From assembly GCA_021731165.1 (NCBI GenBank), contig JAKFXY010000038.1, forward strand, positions 1 to 32,650: 32,650 nt of DNA, written 5' to 3'. Shown here piece by piece: positions 9,301 through 17,071 of the stretch. This stretch comes from Acidobacteriota bacterium (lineage in GTDB: Bacteria; Acidobacteriota; Vicinamibacteria; Vicinamibacterales; UBA2999). Under the pieces are notes generated by a model, which made no database searches, had not been told where the DNA came from, and saw only the letters and a list, made by a program, of their open reading frames with translations. The translations under genes were made by a program, and so were the position numbers. How positions within the stretch are numbered: the stretch's first letter is position 1; the number at the start of each line of letters is the position of its first letter.

Positions 9301-10444
9301 CTGGGGCCGGTGCGCCGTACGTCGCTACACCAGAGGTGTACATCGAGCCCACTTCGACGAAGACGTCCTTGTGGACCGCGCTCGCACCCATCGCCGCGAG
9401 ATTCGGCAGGGCCTCGCCGTTCGGATCGTAGAGCGTGCTCGCCGACGACTCCCAGGTATTCAGCAGCCCGTCACCATCCGAGTCGTTGACCTGCGTCCGA
9501 TAGACGATGGCGCCCCATGTCAAACAATCCGAGATGAGGCCTCTGGGCTCGACGGAGGTGACAAAAGAGGAGGCCGCCGGGTTGGCTGTCACGAGGGTGA
9601 GGTTGTCCCAGGAAGGCCCTTGAGCGGAACGAAATCCGTTGTCCACGACGCTCCCGGGCACGCGCAAACGCTCCGACAACAATGATTGGGCGCTGCCGGC
9701 GATGTGTGTGATTTTTCCGGCAACGGGCGCCGGGTCATAAAATCCCTTGATGGTCTGCGTCATCGTCTGCGACGCTTGCTTCGTATAGTTCCCGTCGTAG
9801 ATGACGATGGCATTGAGCGGCGCAGCCATGTCTGGACTGCGATAGATCACGACAAGACTGGCGCCGATGGCCCTCGGCATCTGCAGGGAATTACCACCGT
9901 CTGGCAGCTCGACCGTGTAATTGCCGTTGATTCGATGTCTTCCGTTGACGACATCCAGAAATCGCAGGACGTCGGCGCGATAGGCGTACACGCGATTGCC
10001 CGGCCCACCGCCGGTAAGCGGACACGACTCCGTTCCGAGCGGGTTGCCAACGACCGCGAACGGGCCCTCAGTGGGCGTGGGAAGACTCGCCGGCGTGCTG
10101 AGAAGCTGGTGATTGAACTTCGCCGTGAGCGAGCCACTGTCCGCCCCTGTCGGCGAGACCACCTGCCAATACAGGAACGCGGCGAGGGCCTCGGAGCCGT
10201 CAGGCACGCCGCTGATGTTGACCACGCCACTGACTAGACCGTTGGTCCCGGCCAGATCCATGCCGACACCAGCCACCGCGTAGTCGCCGGTCACGAAGTA
10301 GTTCTTGAAGAACTTCAAGGGTTGAGCGCCCACCTGGCCGTGGCCGGTCTGCGTCAAGAGCATCACGAAGCCGCATGCGAGAAGTGCAACCGAGCTCTTC
10401 AGCGAAGCCCGCGTGACGGAACCACGACAACTAAGGTGTGCCAC
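6395..10444 (-). CDS. Large secreted metzincin-like protein with GRGDL repeats and Ig/cadherin-like domains
   Basis: 1349 residues with a signal peptide (about 1-39, hydrophobic core SSVALLACGFVMLL). The N-terminal third resembles secreted surface proteins and includes a calcium-binding type motif, DSDGDGLLNTWE (about 320-331). A metzincin-like zinc site follows, HELGHTFQLRH (His602, Glu603, His606, His612), with a candidate Met-turn SVMNY (Met629). Position 8 of that motif is Gln where metzincins normally have Gly. Residues about 798-867 are 14 tandem GRGDL pentapeptides. A fibronectin-III-like segment, a cadherin/Ig-like 'DVDSATLTFSIVTSPSHG' domain and a second such domain come next. The end (about 1230-1349) is a beta-rich module finishing GTYYVIVWIDETGQRFP. 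Its substrate is unknown. GTG 10444 is supported by AGGT six bases upstream. It lies 40 bases after the TonB receptor gene and is probably co-transcribed with it. Confidence 0.82.
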   Translation of the reverse strand: MAHLSCRGSVTRASLKSSVALLACGFVMLLTQTGHGQVGAQPLKFFKNYFVTGDYAVAGVGMDLAGTNGLVSGVVNISGVPDGSEALAAFLYWQVVSPTGADSGSLTAKFNHQLLSTPASLPTPTEGPFAVVGNPLGTESCPLTGGGPGNRVYAYRADVLRFLDVVNGRHRINGNYTVELPDGGNSLQMPRAIGASLVVIYRSPDMAAPLNAIVIYDGNYTKQASQTMTQTIKGFYDPAPVAGKITHIAGSAQSLLSERLRVPGSVVDNGFRSAQGPSWDNLTLVTANPAASSFVTSVEPRGLISDCLTWGAIVYRTQVNDSDGDGLLNTWESSASTLYDPNGEALPNLAAMGASAVHKDVFVEVGSMYTSGVATYGAPAPGGIGAVVKPAHTHLPTHAALKKLGDTFLSAPVSNPDGVSGIDVHFDLGDAFPTGVADPYIVHGPGSRGGESIDELATVCPRVADAPWVCQFSDYPGTVGWKSGLRYFKDMPLSLSDDACETAEEDGNPATICERVFDRGRKDMFRYVLFAHALGVPKADCLVNGFPDLTCQDSNPLFHVPVTNTGAGDFPGGDAIVTLGGFNDAGGLPVGTDYMQAATLMHELGHTFQLRHGGALDEPNCKPNYLSVMNYLFQLRGLLKNDGRSYLDFSGQRLSAIDENTLASPGLGFDLNPPGAAPPYRTGWYAPQGPGTIGSPATRHCDGTPLVAGEPPMVRVDTESLGETIDGINWNKSDDPQTAQDIDFDGFIGPLNTGTNDWAIIRLNQLGSRRNVGGWYWVLDAGTGTYVAFMGPLSLDAGRGDLGRGDLGRGDLGRGDLGRGDLGRGDLGRGDLGRGDLGRGDLGRGDLGRGDLGRGDLGRGDLGRGDLGDSVDGEANVELLEASGFTPPSDFHAFVRGTDGMGTNSSVPEGWRPNGEPDTCDTLTPADCHRIRLDWNPPNAGTATGYFVYRIVDIGPAELIATLGPAQLTWIDPQELPNGLPLTYKVTSTFLVEGVTKEGTPASATVTSVNWAPSATAQSVTAWEDIPIGITLAATDVDSATLTFSIVTSPSHGSLTGAPPSVMYGPTLNYNSTDGTESFTFKAHESSTWNNLGQDSLPASIDVTVTPVNDAPSFLKGANQSVTQPAGAQSVANWATSIKRGPLNTTNEDGQTVDFVVTNDSNALFSAQPAIAPDGTLTYTPASNAAGVATVTVRIHDNGGVDPAHGGTDTSGPEIFTITVIKPPYTFVNVYNLPPASGVTFKPNSKGTLISFEFEMKKNGTRVDISGARPRIVITGPTGWTAKTYTPGCNSATVTACSSFLYETSHKAWDLQWKPVNAPVGTYYVIVWIDETGQRFPETGNGFPVVFKK
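7846..8055 (-). repeat. 14 tandem 15-base units coding GRGDL
   Basis: Fourteen contiguous 15-base units, in frame with the protein on the - strand, each encode the same five residues. The units differ at synonymous positions: Gly GGC/GGT, Asp GAT/GAC, and several Gly, Leu and Arg codons. The DNA copies have therefore diverged while the peptide has not, which argues for selection on the protein sequence or an old expansion. There are no spacers of unique sequence, so this is not a CRISPR array. Confidence 0.95.
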
Positions 10445-10484
10445 AGCTATACCTCATGGAGAGCGAATGACTTGAAAGGTCTGT

Positions 10485-13457
10485 TCAGAACGAAAAGCGA
10501 GCCCCAACCCGCACCTGGATTGGCGCCTGGAACTGCGGCCCGTAGGCGCCGGGGATTTGCGAAATCGGCTTGCCGAAGTCAGGGTTCGGCTCGAGCGAGG
10601 CGAGCTGAGTCCACGTGTCGTAGTCCTGCGTTCGGCGCTCGTTGAACACATTGAAGATGTCGGCCAGGAGCGTCAGGCTGCGCGCGCCGGTCTTCAGCAC
10701 GTACGAGACCTGGAGGTCTACCTGGCTCTCGAACGGCGTGCGTTTCCTGAAACCATCGATCGTCTGGATTCCGGAGCCGCGAGGCGCGACGGGAATCTCA
10801 CCCCCGCTCGCGTACCACGCGTTGGCCGCCAGGGGCGTCAGAGGCTTACCCGATCCGAGATTGAGGCCAAGGCCGACACTCAGCCCGTTGTCCCAGGCGT
10901 AGTTACCGAAAACCTTGACCTGGTGGGGTCGATCGAGCGGCAGGATGCCCGATTGCCCAAGGTACCTGATGTCACCCTCGTACCCAAACTCAGGGCCCCC
11001 AATCGCGGTGTAGCTAGGGTCGTTGGTCGGAAAATCGTACAGGGACGTCCAACCCGGGTCGGACTGGCCGTTGTCGTCACGGTAGAACCCGTCGAAGTTT
11101 CCACGCAGCCGCGACCAGCGGTACGACGTCATCGCCGACCAGTTGTTTGCGAAACGGCGGTCCAGCGCCACCTCGATCGCATGGTACTTGTGCACGGGAT
11201 CGTCGAACCCGGCGCCCAGGGACTGGGCCGCGGGGAGAATCGGCGACTTGCGACTCGGGTTCGTGACGATGGTCTCGACATCGTCGGCCAAGCCCAGATC
11301 GAATGCCACCATCGGCACGCTGCCGAGATCTTCCAGGACGCGTCCGATGTTGCGATAGACATACCGGACCGAGAGCGACGTGTTTGCCCACGTCTCGCGT
11401 TCGACGCCGATCACCAATTCATCGACGTACGACAGTTTGGCATCGGGATCCGCCGCAGAGCCGGCGTTGGCGCTCAGAATCGAATAGTGACTGGTGACCC
11501 CTCCCGCCAGCGTGCCATTCGGAATCGGACGCGTCAGCGCGGCATCGAAGTAGTCCGCGCGTCCGATCTGTTCGACGCCCGAGAGCGCCTTCACCGCCAC
11601 GTCGTTCGGCAGACGGGCAAAGAACCGGCCCCAGCCGCCGAAGACCTTCGTCTTGCGATCGCTGGTGGCGGTGTACGCGGCGCCTATTCGGGGCGCCCAG
11701 TTGTTCTTCAGCTCAAAGTCTTTGACAATCGTGCCGGACAGCGTCTCTTGCTCGTAGCGCAGCCCCGGATTGAGAGTCAGACGGCTGCCGACCTTCCAGG
11801 AATCCTGCACGAAGAAGTTGAAGTAGGTCTGTGTCGTCTCGATGCCACTGTTGAAGCTCGAGCGCGTCACCCTGTAGATATTGCCAAGGGCTGGATCCGC
11901 GAGAATCGAAACCCGCGCGCCAGTCTCGGTTTGCCGCCCGTCCGGCGCGGTGATCGTGGGACCGGTATTCTGATTGCGGTTGCTGTATGTCACATCATCG
12001 TACGCAAAGCCGTACTTGATTTGGTGCGGGCCGACGATGTTCGTGGACTTGATCGCCCACTGACTATCGAGGCTCCGGTTGCCTGCCTCGTAGAAGCCAA
12101 CGCCACCCGTGACGCGCATCGGGGAAGCCGTCGTGTCCGTCACACGCCATTCGTTTGTCGCCGGGACCTCGCTGATCCGATTCAGCGCGCGGGCGTACGC
12201 CGCCTCCACCAGCCAGTTGCCGCCCAGGACTCCGTCGTAGCGGACTGTCTGGTTGTGACCGCCGTAGTCGATCTCGCTGAACGACGCGGTCGAGGACACG
12301 GTGAGCGACGACGGGCGCTGCGGGCCCATCGGGCCGTGTGAAGGGTCACCGAACACCGAGACGTCCATGCGGCCGCCGCCGCCGACCTGCAGCGTGCCTT
12401 TCGAGGCGTACGAGATGTTGCGCCGCGTGCGATCGTATCCCTCGGTCGTGGACAGGGGGAATCCATCTGGCGCCTGAAACGTCGATGTCTCTCGCTGCCA
12501 ATCGATGGCGCCGAAGAAGAACAGCCGGCTCGTGATGATCGGACCGCCACCCTCGACGCCCGCGTCGTGCATCTGCGACGAGAGTGTCTGCACCGTCCCG
12601 TTCTCGGACTGGTACCGGCGCCATGTGCCTTCGAGCTGCTTCGGGCGAGCGTACGCGAACGATGAGCCGTGAAGCGCGTTCGAACCGCTCTTCGTGACGA
12701 CGTTCACGACACCACCGGTGGACTGGCCGAACTCGGCTTCGTAGCCTCCCGTCTTGACCTGGACTTCCTTGACAAAGTCGAAGGGGGTCGCGTTGCCGAG
12801 CGACCCGTGAAAGATGGAGTACGAGCCCAGGGCGCCGTAGCCCTGGTTCGTGATGTTCACCCCGTCGATGACGTACTGGTTATCCAGGCCGCTGCTTCCG
12901 CCAATTGACGGGTTCTGCCGCCCGATCGACCCAGAGTTGCTCACGCCGGGGGCCATGTAAGTAACGTCGCTGATTCGCCGGCCAACCGGCACCGATCGCG
13001 CGAAATCTCCGTCGATGACCGCACCCGTTGTGGTACTGCCAGGGTCGATCGGCGCGACCGCACCGACCACGGTGACCGTCTCTGAGAATCCGCCGATCTC
13101 TATGGTGAGCCGCAGGTCGATGGTCTGTCCGAGGCTGACGTTGAGGTCGCTTCGCTCGAGAGCCTTGAACCCCTCGAGTTGCGCTCGAACGCCGTAAGCG
13201 CCCGGTGTCAGGAAGGGGATATTGAAACGACCATCCGCGTCCGTCGTCACCTCGGTCGCGCCTTGCGGCCCAGTCGCCACGACGGCAACGCCGGGCATCG
13301 GCAATGCCTGCTGATCGAGGATCCGTCCCTGGATTCGCCCTGTCGTTTCCTGCGCCGCCGCCGAACCAGCAGCGAACAAGCCGATTACAAGGAAAAGTAC
13401 ACGTTGGAATTGCTTCAATTCTCCGCTTTGAAGCGCCTGCGCCTCTGAATCGCACAT
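10485..13457 (-). CDS. TonB-dependent receptor, Oar-like, with CarbopepD-regulatory domain
   Basis: A 990-residue outer-membrane receptor. After a signal peptide (about 10-35, ending AAGSAAAQ) comes a carboxypeptidase-regulatory-like domain (about 37-125, 'GRIQGRILDQQALPMPGVAV'). A plug domain follows (about 130-270) with 'QYVIDGVNITNQGYGALGS' and 'FGQSTGGVVNVVTKSGSN'. The rest is a beta-barrel of about 700 residues that ends in the expected aromatic residue (VGARFSF). Family members take up large substrates using TonB energy; in Acidobacteriota and Bacteroidota they often import peptides or glycans, but the substrate here cannot be read from sequence. The next gene downstream encodes a secreted metzincin-like protein, so a protease-plus-uptake pair is plausible (inference). 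ATG 13457 is chosen because GAGG lies eight bases upstream; an ATG at 13484 and a TTG at 13505 are in-frame alternatives that would lengthen the N-terminal region. Confidence 0.92.
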   Translation of the reverse strand: MCDSEAQALQSGELKQFQRVLFLVIGLFAAGSAAAQETTGRIQGRILDQQALPMPGVAVVATGPQGATEVTTDADGRFNIPFLTPGAYGVRAQLEGFKALERSDLNVSLGQTIDLRLTIEIGGFSETVTVVGAVAPIDPGSTTTGAVIDGDFARSVPVGRRISDVTYMAPGVSNSGSIGRQNPSIGGSSGLDNQYVIDGVNITNQGYGALGSYSIFHGSLGNATPFDFVKEVQVKTGGYEAEFGQSTGGVVNVVTKSGSNALHGSSFAYARPKQLEGTWRRYQSENGTVQTLSSQMHDAGVEGGGPIITSRLFFFGAIDWQRETSTFQAPDGFPLSTTEGYDRTRRNISYASKGTLQVGGGGRMDVSVFGDPSHGPMGPQRPSSLTVSSTASFSEIDYGGHNQTVRYDGVLGGNWLVEAAYARALNRISEVPATNEWRVTDTTASPMRVTGGVGFYEAGNRSLDSQWAIKSTNIVGPHQIKYGFAYDDVTYSNRNQNTGPTITAPDGRQTETGARVSILADPALGNIYRVTRSSFNSGIETTQTYFNFFVQDSWKVGSRLTLNPGLRYEQETLSGTIVKDFELKNNWAPRIGAAYTATSDRKTKVFGGWGRFFARLPNDVAVKALSGVEQIGRADYFDAALTRPIPNGTLAGGVTSHYSILSANAGSAADPDAKLSYVDELVIGVERETWANTSLSVRYVYRNIGRVLEDLGSVPMVAFDLGLADDVETIVTNPSRKSPILPAAQSLGAGFDDPVHKYHAIEVALDRRFANNWSAMTSYRWSRLRGNFDGFYRDDNGQSDPGWTSLYDFPTNDPSYTAIGGPEFGYEGDIRYLGQSGILPLDRPHQVKVFGNYAWDNGLSVGLGLNLGSGKPLTPLAANAWYASGGEIPVAPRGSGIQTIDGFRKRTPFESQVDLQVSYVLKTGARSLTLLADIFNVFNERRTQDYDTWTQLASLEPNPDFGKPISQIPGAYGPQFQAPIQVRVGARFSF

Positions 13458-13525
13458 CTCGAGCACCTCAAAGAGCCCAAACATCGACAGACGTTCTGGC
13501 AACACAAAGCGACGTTCTCGTCTGA

Positions 13526-13553
13526 CCCATACTCTTCACGACAAAACCGTCAA
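13526..13553 (-). promoter_or_regulatory. Possible promoter of the TonB receptor gene
   Basis: Read on the - strand, TTGACG (13553-13548) and TATGGG (13531-13526) are separated by 16 bases. Transcription would begin near 13519 and give a leader of about 60 bases before ATG 13457. The -35 is strong, the -10 is weak and the spacer is one base short. Confidence 0.35.
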
Positions 13554-14203
13554 TTCACTGGTGAACGCACCTAGCGACGCCCAAGAGTCGTAACTGAGCC
13601 ATAAACAACGAGATCCACACGTCGATGAGGCGCGTTCGTCCCCAGAACGACGCTTGCTCGCCGATTTTTCTTGGTCCGGCTAGTCTAATGGAGCAGAAAC
13701 CATGCCGCACGCCGCGGCGCGCGTCAGGAGCCGCAACCACTCGTAGACGCCTTGTTAAGAGCTGTACTACCCTTCACCCACGAGGAAATCGAGACCTACA
13801 TTTTCGAACTAGGTGAGGCTAATCAAGACGATCTTGGCGTATATCTCGTCACCGCAGACGGACGAGTCTTCGAGGCTGGCGAACGCTCGCGATCGATGCA
13901 GCGGTCGATGAATTCGAACGTCGGACAGGGCACATAAATTAGGGCGATCGCCTGTTTGATGCTGAATTTCGACGTGGTGCATACCGAGGCAGAAGCGGCG
14001 CTGGGCCTGTACTTCGGCGGTGCTCAGTCTTGGTCACTTGCCGGGACATCACCCTGATGGCGGCGACGCTCTCAAACATGGGCTGCCAACCCTGCCAGGG
14101 CCAGCGGGCGCTCAGCGTTGCGAGCGTGAAGGACGTAACTGCAAGGCATATACTTCGACGCCTGAAATCATTCCGGTCGCAATGTCAGTGGGGAAAAGAC
14201 TAG
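13554..14203. other. Gene-poor stretch with possible coding remnants
   Basis: There is no convincing gene in these 650 bases. Two short open frames on + look faintly protein-like: 13752-13937 (TTG start, contains 'THEEIETYIFELGEANQDD') and 13959-14057 (ATG start, about 32 codons, 'LNFDVVHTEAEAALGLYFGG'). Neither has a ribosome site or a family I recognise. They may be degraded fragments. A TATACT box at 14149-14154 could be a -10 for the gene that starts at 14204. Confidence 0.35.
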
Positions 14204-15349
14204 ATGAGCAGCATGGCGGCGTTCACGGCGCAACCCGAAGGGAACGCCACGGTTTTCGAGGTGGTGCCGGCGGACTACCCGAAGTTCTGGCTGCTCGTGG
14301 CGCTCGGCGCAGTGATCCTCTATCTGGGTTCCAGCGGCGTGAGCATCCTCCTCGTGCTGCTGGTGACCGGCGCCTGCTTCGTGCTGGGGTTGAACGATCT
14401 TCGGCCGGCGGAACACAAGACCTCATCCCGCTTTCGCGTGACGCAGGACGCGATTGAGGTGCTCGGCGAAACGTTCCGCGAGTCAGACATCCAAGAACTC
14501 ACCATCGGTGGCGCAGACAGTAATGACGGCAGCCTCCTCGGGAAGATCGGCACTGCCGTGGCTCGGCTTCAGCAGACCAAGGTTGACGCGGTGACCAGGT
14601 CTCTCCGTCTGCGTTCGGGAGGACGCAGTGTCATCCTGGCCGGAGGCCTGGATCCACGCACGGCATCCTTGCTCCTCGCCGAGGTGCAAGGCGAACTCGA
14701 CGGAGGGCTGTCGCCGACGCAGGCCGGCGGTCGTGATCTGGGGTACAGCCGGTCCATGTTGACGGCGGGACGAGCCTCCGTCGGCCTCATCGGCATCGAC
14801 GTCCGGGCGTTCACGGGTGAGGTGATACGAAACGCGAAGAATGAACCGCTCGTACAGGGTGCCGACGATCAGTGGATGAATGTGGCGCATGAGTCGGAGT
14901 ACGTGGCGATGAATCCCGGGGATCGCGTGAGCTTGTTCTACGGCGTACGCCGCGGCAAGAACATTCACAAGATTGACGGCCGCGATCTCTCCTCAGGCAA
15001 GGTCTCTCGGGGAGGCGAGACGTGGGGCAGCGTGAGCAAGATCATGTACGTCGTCAATCATTCGTCAGGCGCGGAGGGAATGATCGGCCATCCGTTCAAT
15101 CGGTTGATCGTGCCGAATCGCAAGCTGTACGTGGCAACGGGCGTCATCGTTGTCTTCGGCGGCGTGTTCAGTGTGTTCGGCCTGTTCAGCGGCTCGCCGG
15201 AAGGGATCGTCTTCCTGCCGGTCTGCATTGGATTCTTCGTCTGGATTCGGAGACGGCAGCACGTGCTGGTGACGACGATCCACGAAGCCGCGGCGAAGAT
15301 GAAGTCGCGCCCGGCAGCCAGCTCGAGCTCACTACTCTTGAACGCCTGA
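14204..15349 (+). CDS. Unrecognised four-TM membrane protein
   Basis: 381 residues of no family I can name. There are two adjacent TM helices near the N-terminus (about 26-66, 'FWLLVALGAVILYLG' then 'SILLVLLVTGACFVLGL') and two near the C-terminus (about 306-350, 'LYVATGVIVVFGGVFSVFGLF' then 'IVFLPVCIGFFVWI'). About 240 soluble residues lie between them. The first part of that soluble region (about 72-165) looks like a bacterial PH-like fold: alternating strands, 'SRFRVTQDAIEVLG', then 'RSLRLRSGGRSVILAGG'. The second part (about 190-300) is a beta-rich region ending before a Gly/His loop 'GAEGMIGHPFNRLIVPN'. With an even number of TMs the loop and both tails probably face opposite sides. The start ATG 14204 has GGGGA further upstream than usual; ATG 14213 is an alternative. 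It converges on the next gene with 49 bases between. Confidence 0.7.
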   Translation: MSSMAAFTAQPEGNATVFEVVPADYPKFWLLVALGAVILYLGSSGVSILLVLLVTGACFVLGLNDLRPAEHKTSSRFRVTQDAIEVLGETFRESDIQELTIGGADSNDGSLLGKIGTAVARLQQTKVDAVTRSLRLRSGGRSVILAGGLDPRTASLLLAEVQGELDGGLSPTQAGGRDLGYSRSMLTAGRASVGLIGIDVRAFTGEVIRNAKNEPLVQGADDQWMNVAHESEYVAMNPGDRVSLFYGVRRGKNIHKIDGRDLSSGKVSRGGETWGSVSKIMYVVNHSSGAEGMIGHPFNRLIVPNRKLYVATGVIVVFGGVFSVFGLFSGSPEGIVFLPVCIGFFVWIRRRQHVLVTTIHEAAAKMKSRPAASSSSLLLNA

Positions 15350-15398
15350 GCTCAGGGCCGAAGCTCCGCCAGGGCTGGCGCCGCGCGTGACTCTTGGT

Positions 15399-16667
15399 TC
15401 AGTTCATCGGGACGAATCGCTGCACGCGCTCGCCGTTGAACACCTCTCCCGTGTAGATAGTGCCTTTCGAGTCCACGGCAATCATGTGAAGGCCGAACCA
15501 CTGGCCGCCGTTCTCGCCCATGCTGCCCATCTGGCCCACGACCTTGCCGTCCTCGCGGTTGAGGAACCAGATGTGGTTATTCGTGAGGTCCGAGATGAAC
15601 AGGTACTTCTGCTGCCTGTCGGGCGAAAAGCCGACGCCCCCGGTCGAGCCGCCCTCGCCCGTCGATGGGGCGAGGATGAACTCCTTCACGAACTTGCCCT
15701 GCTTCGTCGTGACATGAATGCGATTCGCGTTTCGATCGGCAGCGTAGACAAGGCCATCGCTTGAAACGTTGATGGTGAGATGGCCCGCGAAGTCCTTCGG
15801 CATCGGCCCGTTGGGCTCGTAGGCATGGTCGGCGTCATTGGTGCTGATCTCCGCCAGCGGCTTTCCGTACGCGCCCCATCCCCTCTTGAAGGCAAACGTG
15901 TCGAGGTCGAACACCAGCACGCGGCCGGCCAGGTAGTTGTCGGCGACGTACATCTCGCGGGCAGCTTCGTCGAGCCGGATCTCCTCGAGGCCGCCCACAA
16001 TCATCGGCGTGGAGGGAGGATACTTCGCCCGGTACGCCGCAACCGCTGCCGCGCGAACCGCGGGATCCGGCCGGTTGCCGCCACGGCCGGCGGCTGGAGG
16101 TGGAAACGTCCCCGTCGGCCCAGGCCCGCCGCGGCCCGGCGCGCGAGTGCCGCCACCGGCGTACGCATTCGCGCCCGTGGTGCCTCCGCCATCGCCCGGC
16201 TCTCTCTCCGGCGTGCGTGAGATCTCACCGACCAGCTTGCCGGTCTTCGGATCGTATTTACGGACGGTGTCCTGTCCGATGTAGACGAACCCCTTGCTGT
16301 CCACGTCCATGCCGTGCCCCTGGGGCGCGTCGAAGGAGCCGATGACGTTGCCGTTCTTATCGATGTGAATCATCGACGGTGGCCGGACGCAGCAATCGGC
16401 GGTGGGAGGAGTCAGCTCCGCATGAAGCTCGAGATCACGCAGGTCATTGGGACGATTCAACACCCAGACGTTGTCGTCCTTGTCCACGGCCAGCCCCGTG
16501 ACACCTCCCATCTTCCATTTGTTCGGGAGCGGCTTCGGCCAATCAGGATCGAACTTGTAGCGGGGCGCCGTTTGCGCCTGTGCTCCAAGACCTCCATACA
16601 CGGCCAACGCGCCAAGCCCAATCGAGAGGGCCAACACACCTGTCCGGATGCTTCGACGACTCTTCAT
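15399..16667 (-). CDS. Secreted NHL-repeat six-bladed beta-propeller protein
   Basis: 422 residues. An N-terminal signal peptide (about 8-32, ending GLGAQAQTA) is followed by repeated propeller blades. Typical blade strings are 'GGVTGLAVDKDDNVWVLNRP' near 55, 'GHGMDVDSKGFVYIG', 'HLTINVSSDGLVYAADRNANRIHV' and 'LHMIAVDSKGTIYTGEVFNGERVQRF' at the end. This pattern matches the NHL / peptidyl-alpha-hydroxyglycine-lyase-like families common in Acidobacteriota, which act in the periplasm or outside the cell; most have no known substrate. Between about residues 150 and 215 a Gly/Pro/Arg-rich, probably disordered insert interrupts the propeller and leads into 'AYRAKYPPSTPMIVGGLEE'. The catalytic residues of the lyase were not identified, so I call only the fold. 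It is a single-gene unit with its own promoter, and it is divergent from the coiled-coil/PEGA gene. Confidence 0.82.
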   Translation of the reverse strand: MKSRRSIRTGVLALSIGLGALAVYGGLGAQAQTAPRYKFDPDWPKPLPNKWKMGGVTGLAVDKDDNVWVLNRPNDLRDLELHAELTPPTADCCVRPPSMIHIDKNGNVIGSFDAPQGHGMDVDSKGFVYIGQDTVRKYDPKTGKLVGEISRTPEREPGDGGGTTGANAYAGGGTRAPGRGGPGPTGTFPPPAAGRGGNRPDPAVRAAAVAAYRAKYPPSTPMIVGGLEEIRLDEAAREMYVADNYLAGRVLVFDLDTFAFKRGWGAYGKPLAEISTNDADHAYEPNGPMPKDFAGHLTINVSSDGLVYAADRNANRIHVTTKQGKFVKEFILAPSTGEGGSTGGVGFSPDRQQKYLFISDLTNNHIWFLNREDGKVVGQMGSMGENGGQWFGLHMIAVDSKGTIYTGEVFNGERVQRFVPMN

Positions 16668-16730
16668 GGCTGCCTGCCCTCACAACGGTGACGCCGCGAC
16701 GACTTCTGTTCGCTCTCAACGAGCGTCGCC

Positions 16731-16759
16731 ATATTCCGGGGAACGCGCCGGGGTGTCAA
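16731..16759 (-). promoter_or_regulatory. Promoter of the NHL-protein gene
   Basis: On the - strand a perfect TTGACA (16759-16754) is followed after 17 bases by GAATAT (16736-16731). The predicted start near 16724 leaves a leader of about 57 bases. It lies in the 315-base divergent intergenic region (16668-16982), in which I see no gene. Confidence 0.55.
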
Positions 16760-16943
16760 GCAGGTTCGCTGCGGCTCGATTACAAAATGCTTCGGCGACT
16801 TACAGAAGCGAACGTCCGGACGGGGGCCGGCGCCGGCGATTCGTCAATATCCTGCGTCACATGAGCGACTGCTCGCGCCAGCGCCACATCATGCGTCGGC
16901 ACGACGATTGCTGCCCCAATGTTGCCACTTTGGCCGCGACGCC

Positions 16944-16973
16944 TTCACAGTTCTTCGCGGTCCGGCCTATTCT
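16944..16973 (+). promoter_or_regulatory. Promoter of the coiled-coil/PEGA gene
   Basis: TTCACA (16944-16949) and TATTCT (16968-16973) are separated by 18 bases. Transcription would start near 16980, three bases before the ATG at 16983 that opens the short frame 'MSVILEIEPG'. This placement fits a leaderless message and makes that ATG a likely original start. Confidence 0.5.
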
Positions 16974-17071
16974 GCCGCCATCATGAGCGTGATTCTGGAA
17001 ATTGAACCGGGTGCAGCCAGGACGCACGAACCGCGTCTCCGCTCGACCTCACACCTCTGGACCCGCCAGCC

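Noticed and set aside
10557-12341. Open frame of 594 codons on + opposite the TonB receptor
   Set aside because: It lies fully antisense to a well-supported receptor, is rich in Arg, Val and Gly, and has no recognisable domain. Such antisense frames are common in GC-rich genes with strong third-position bias.
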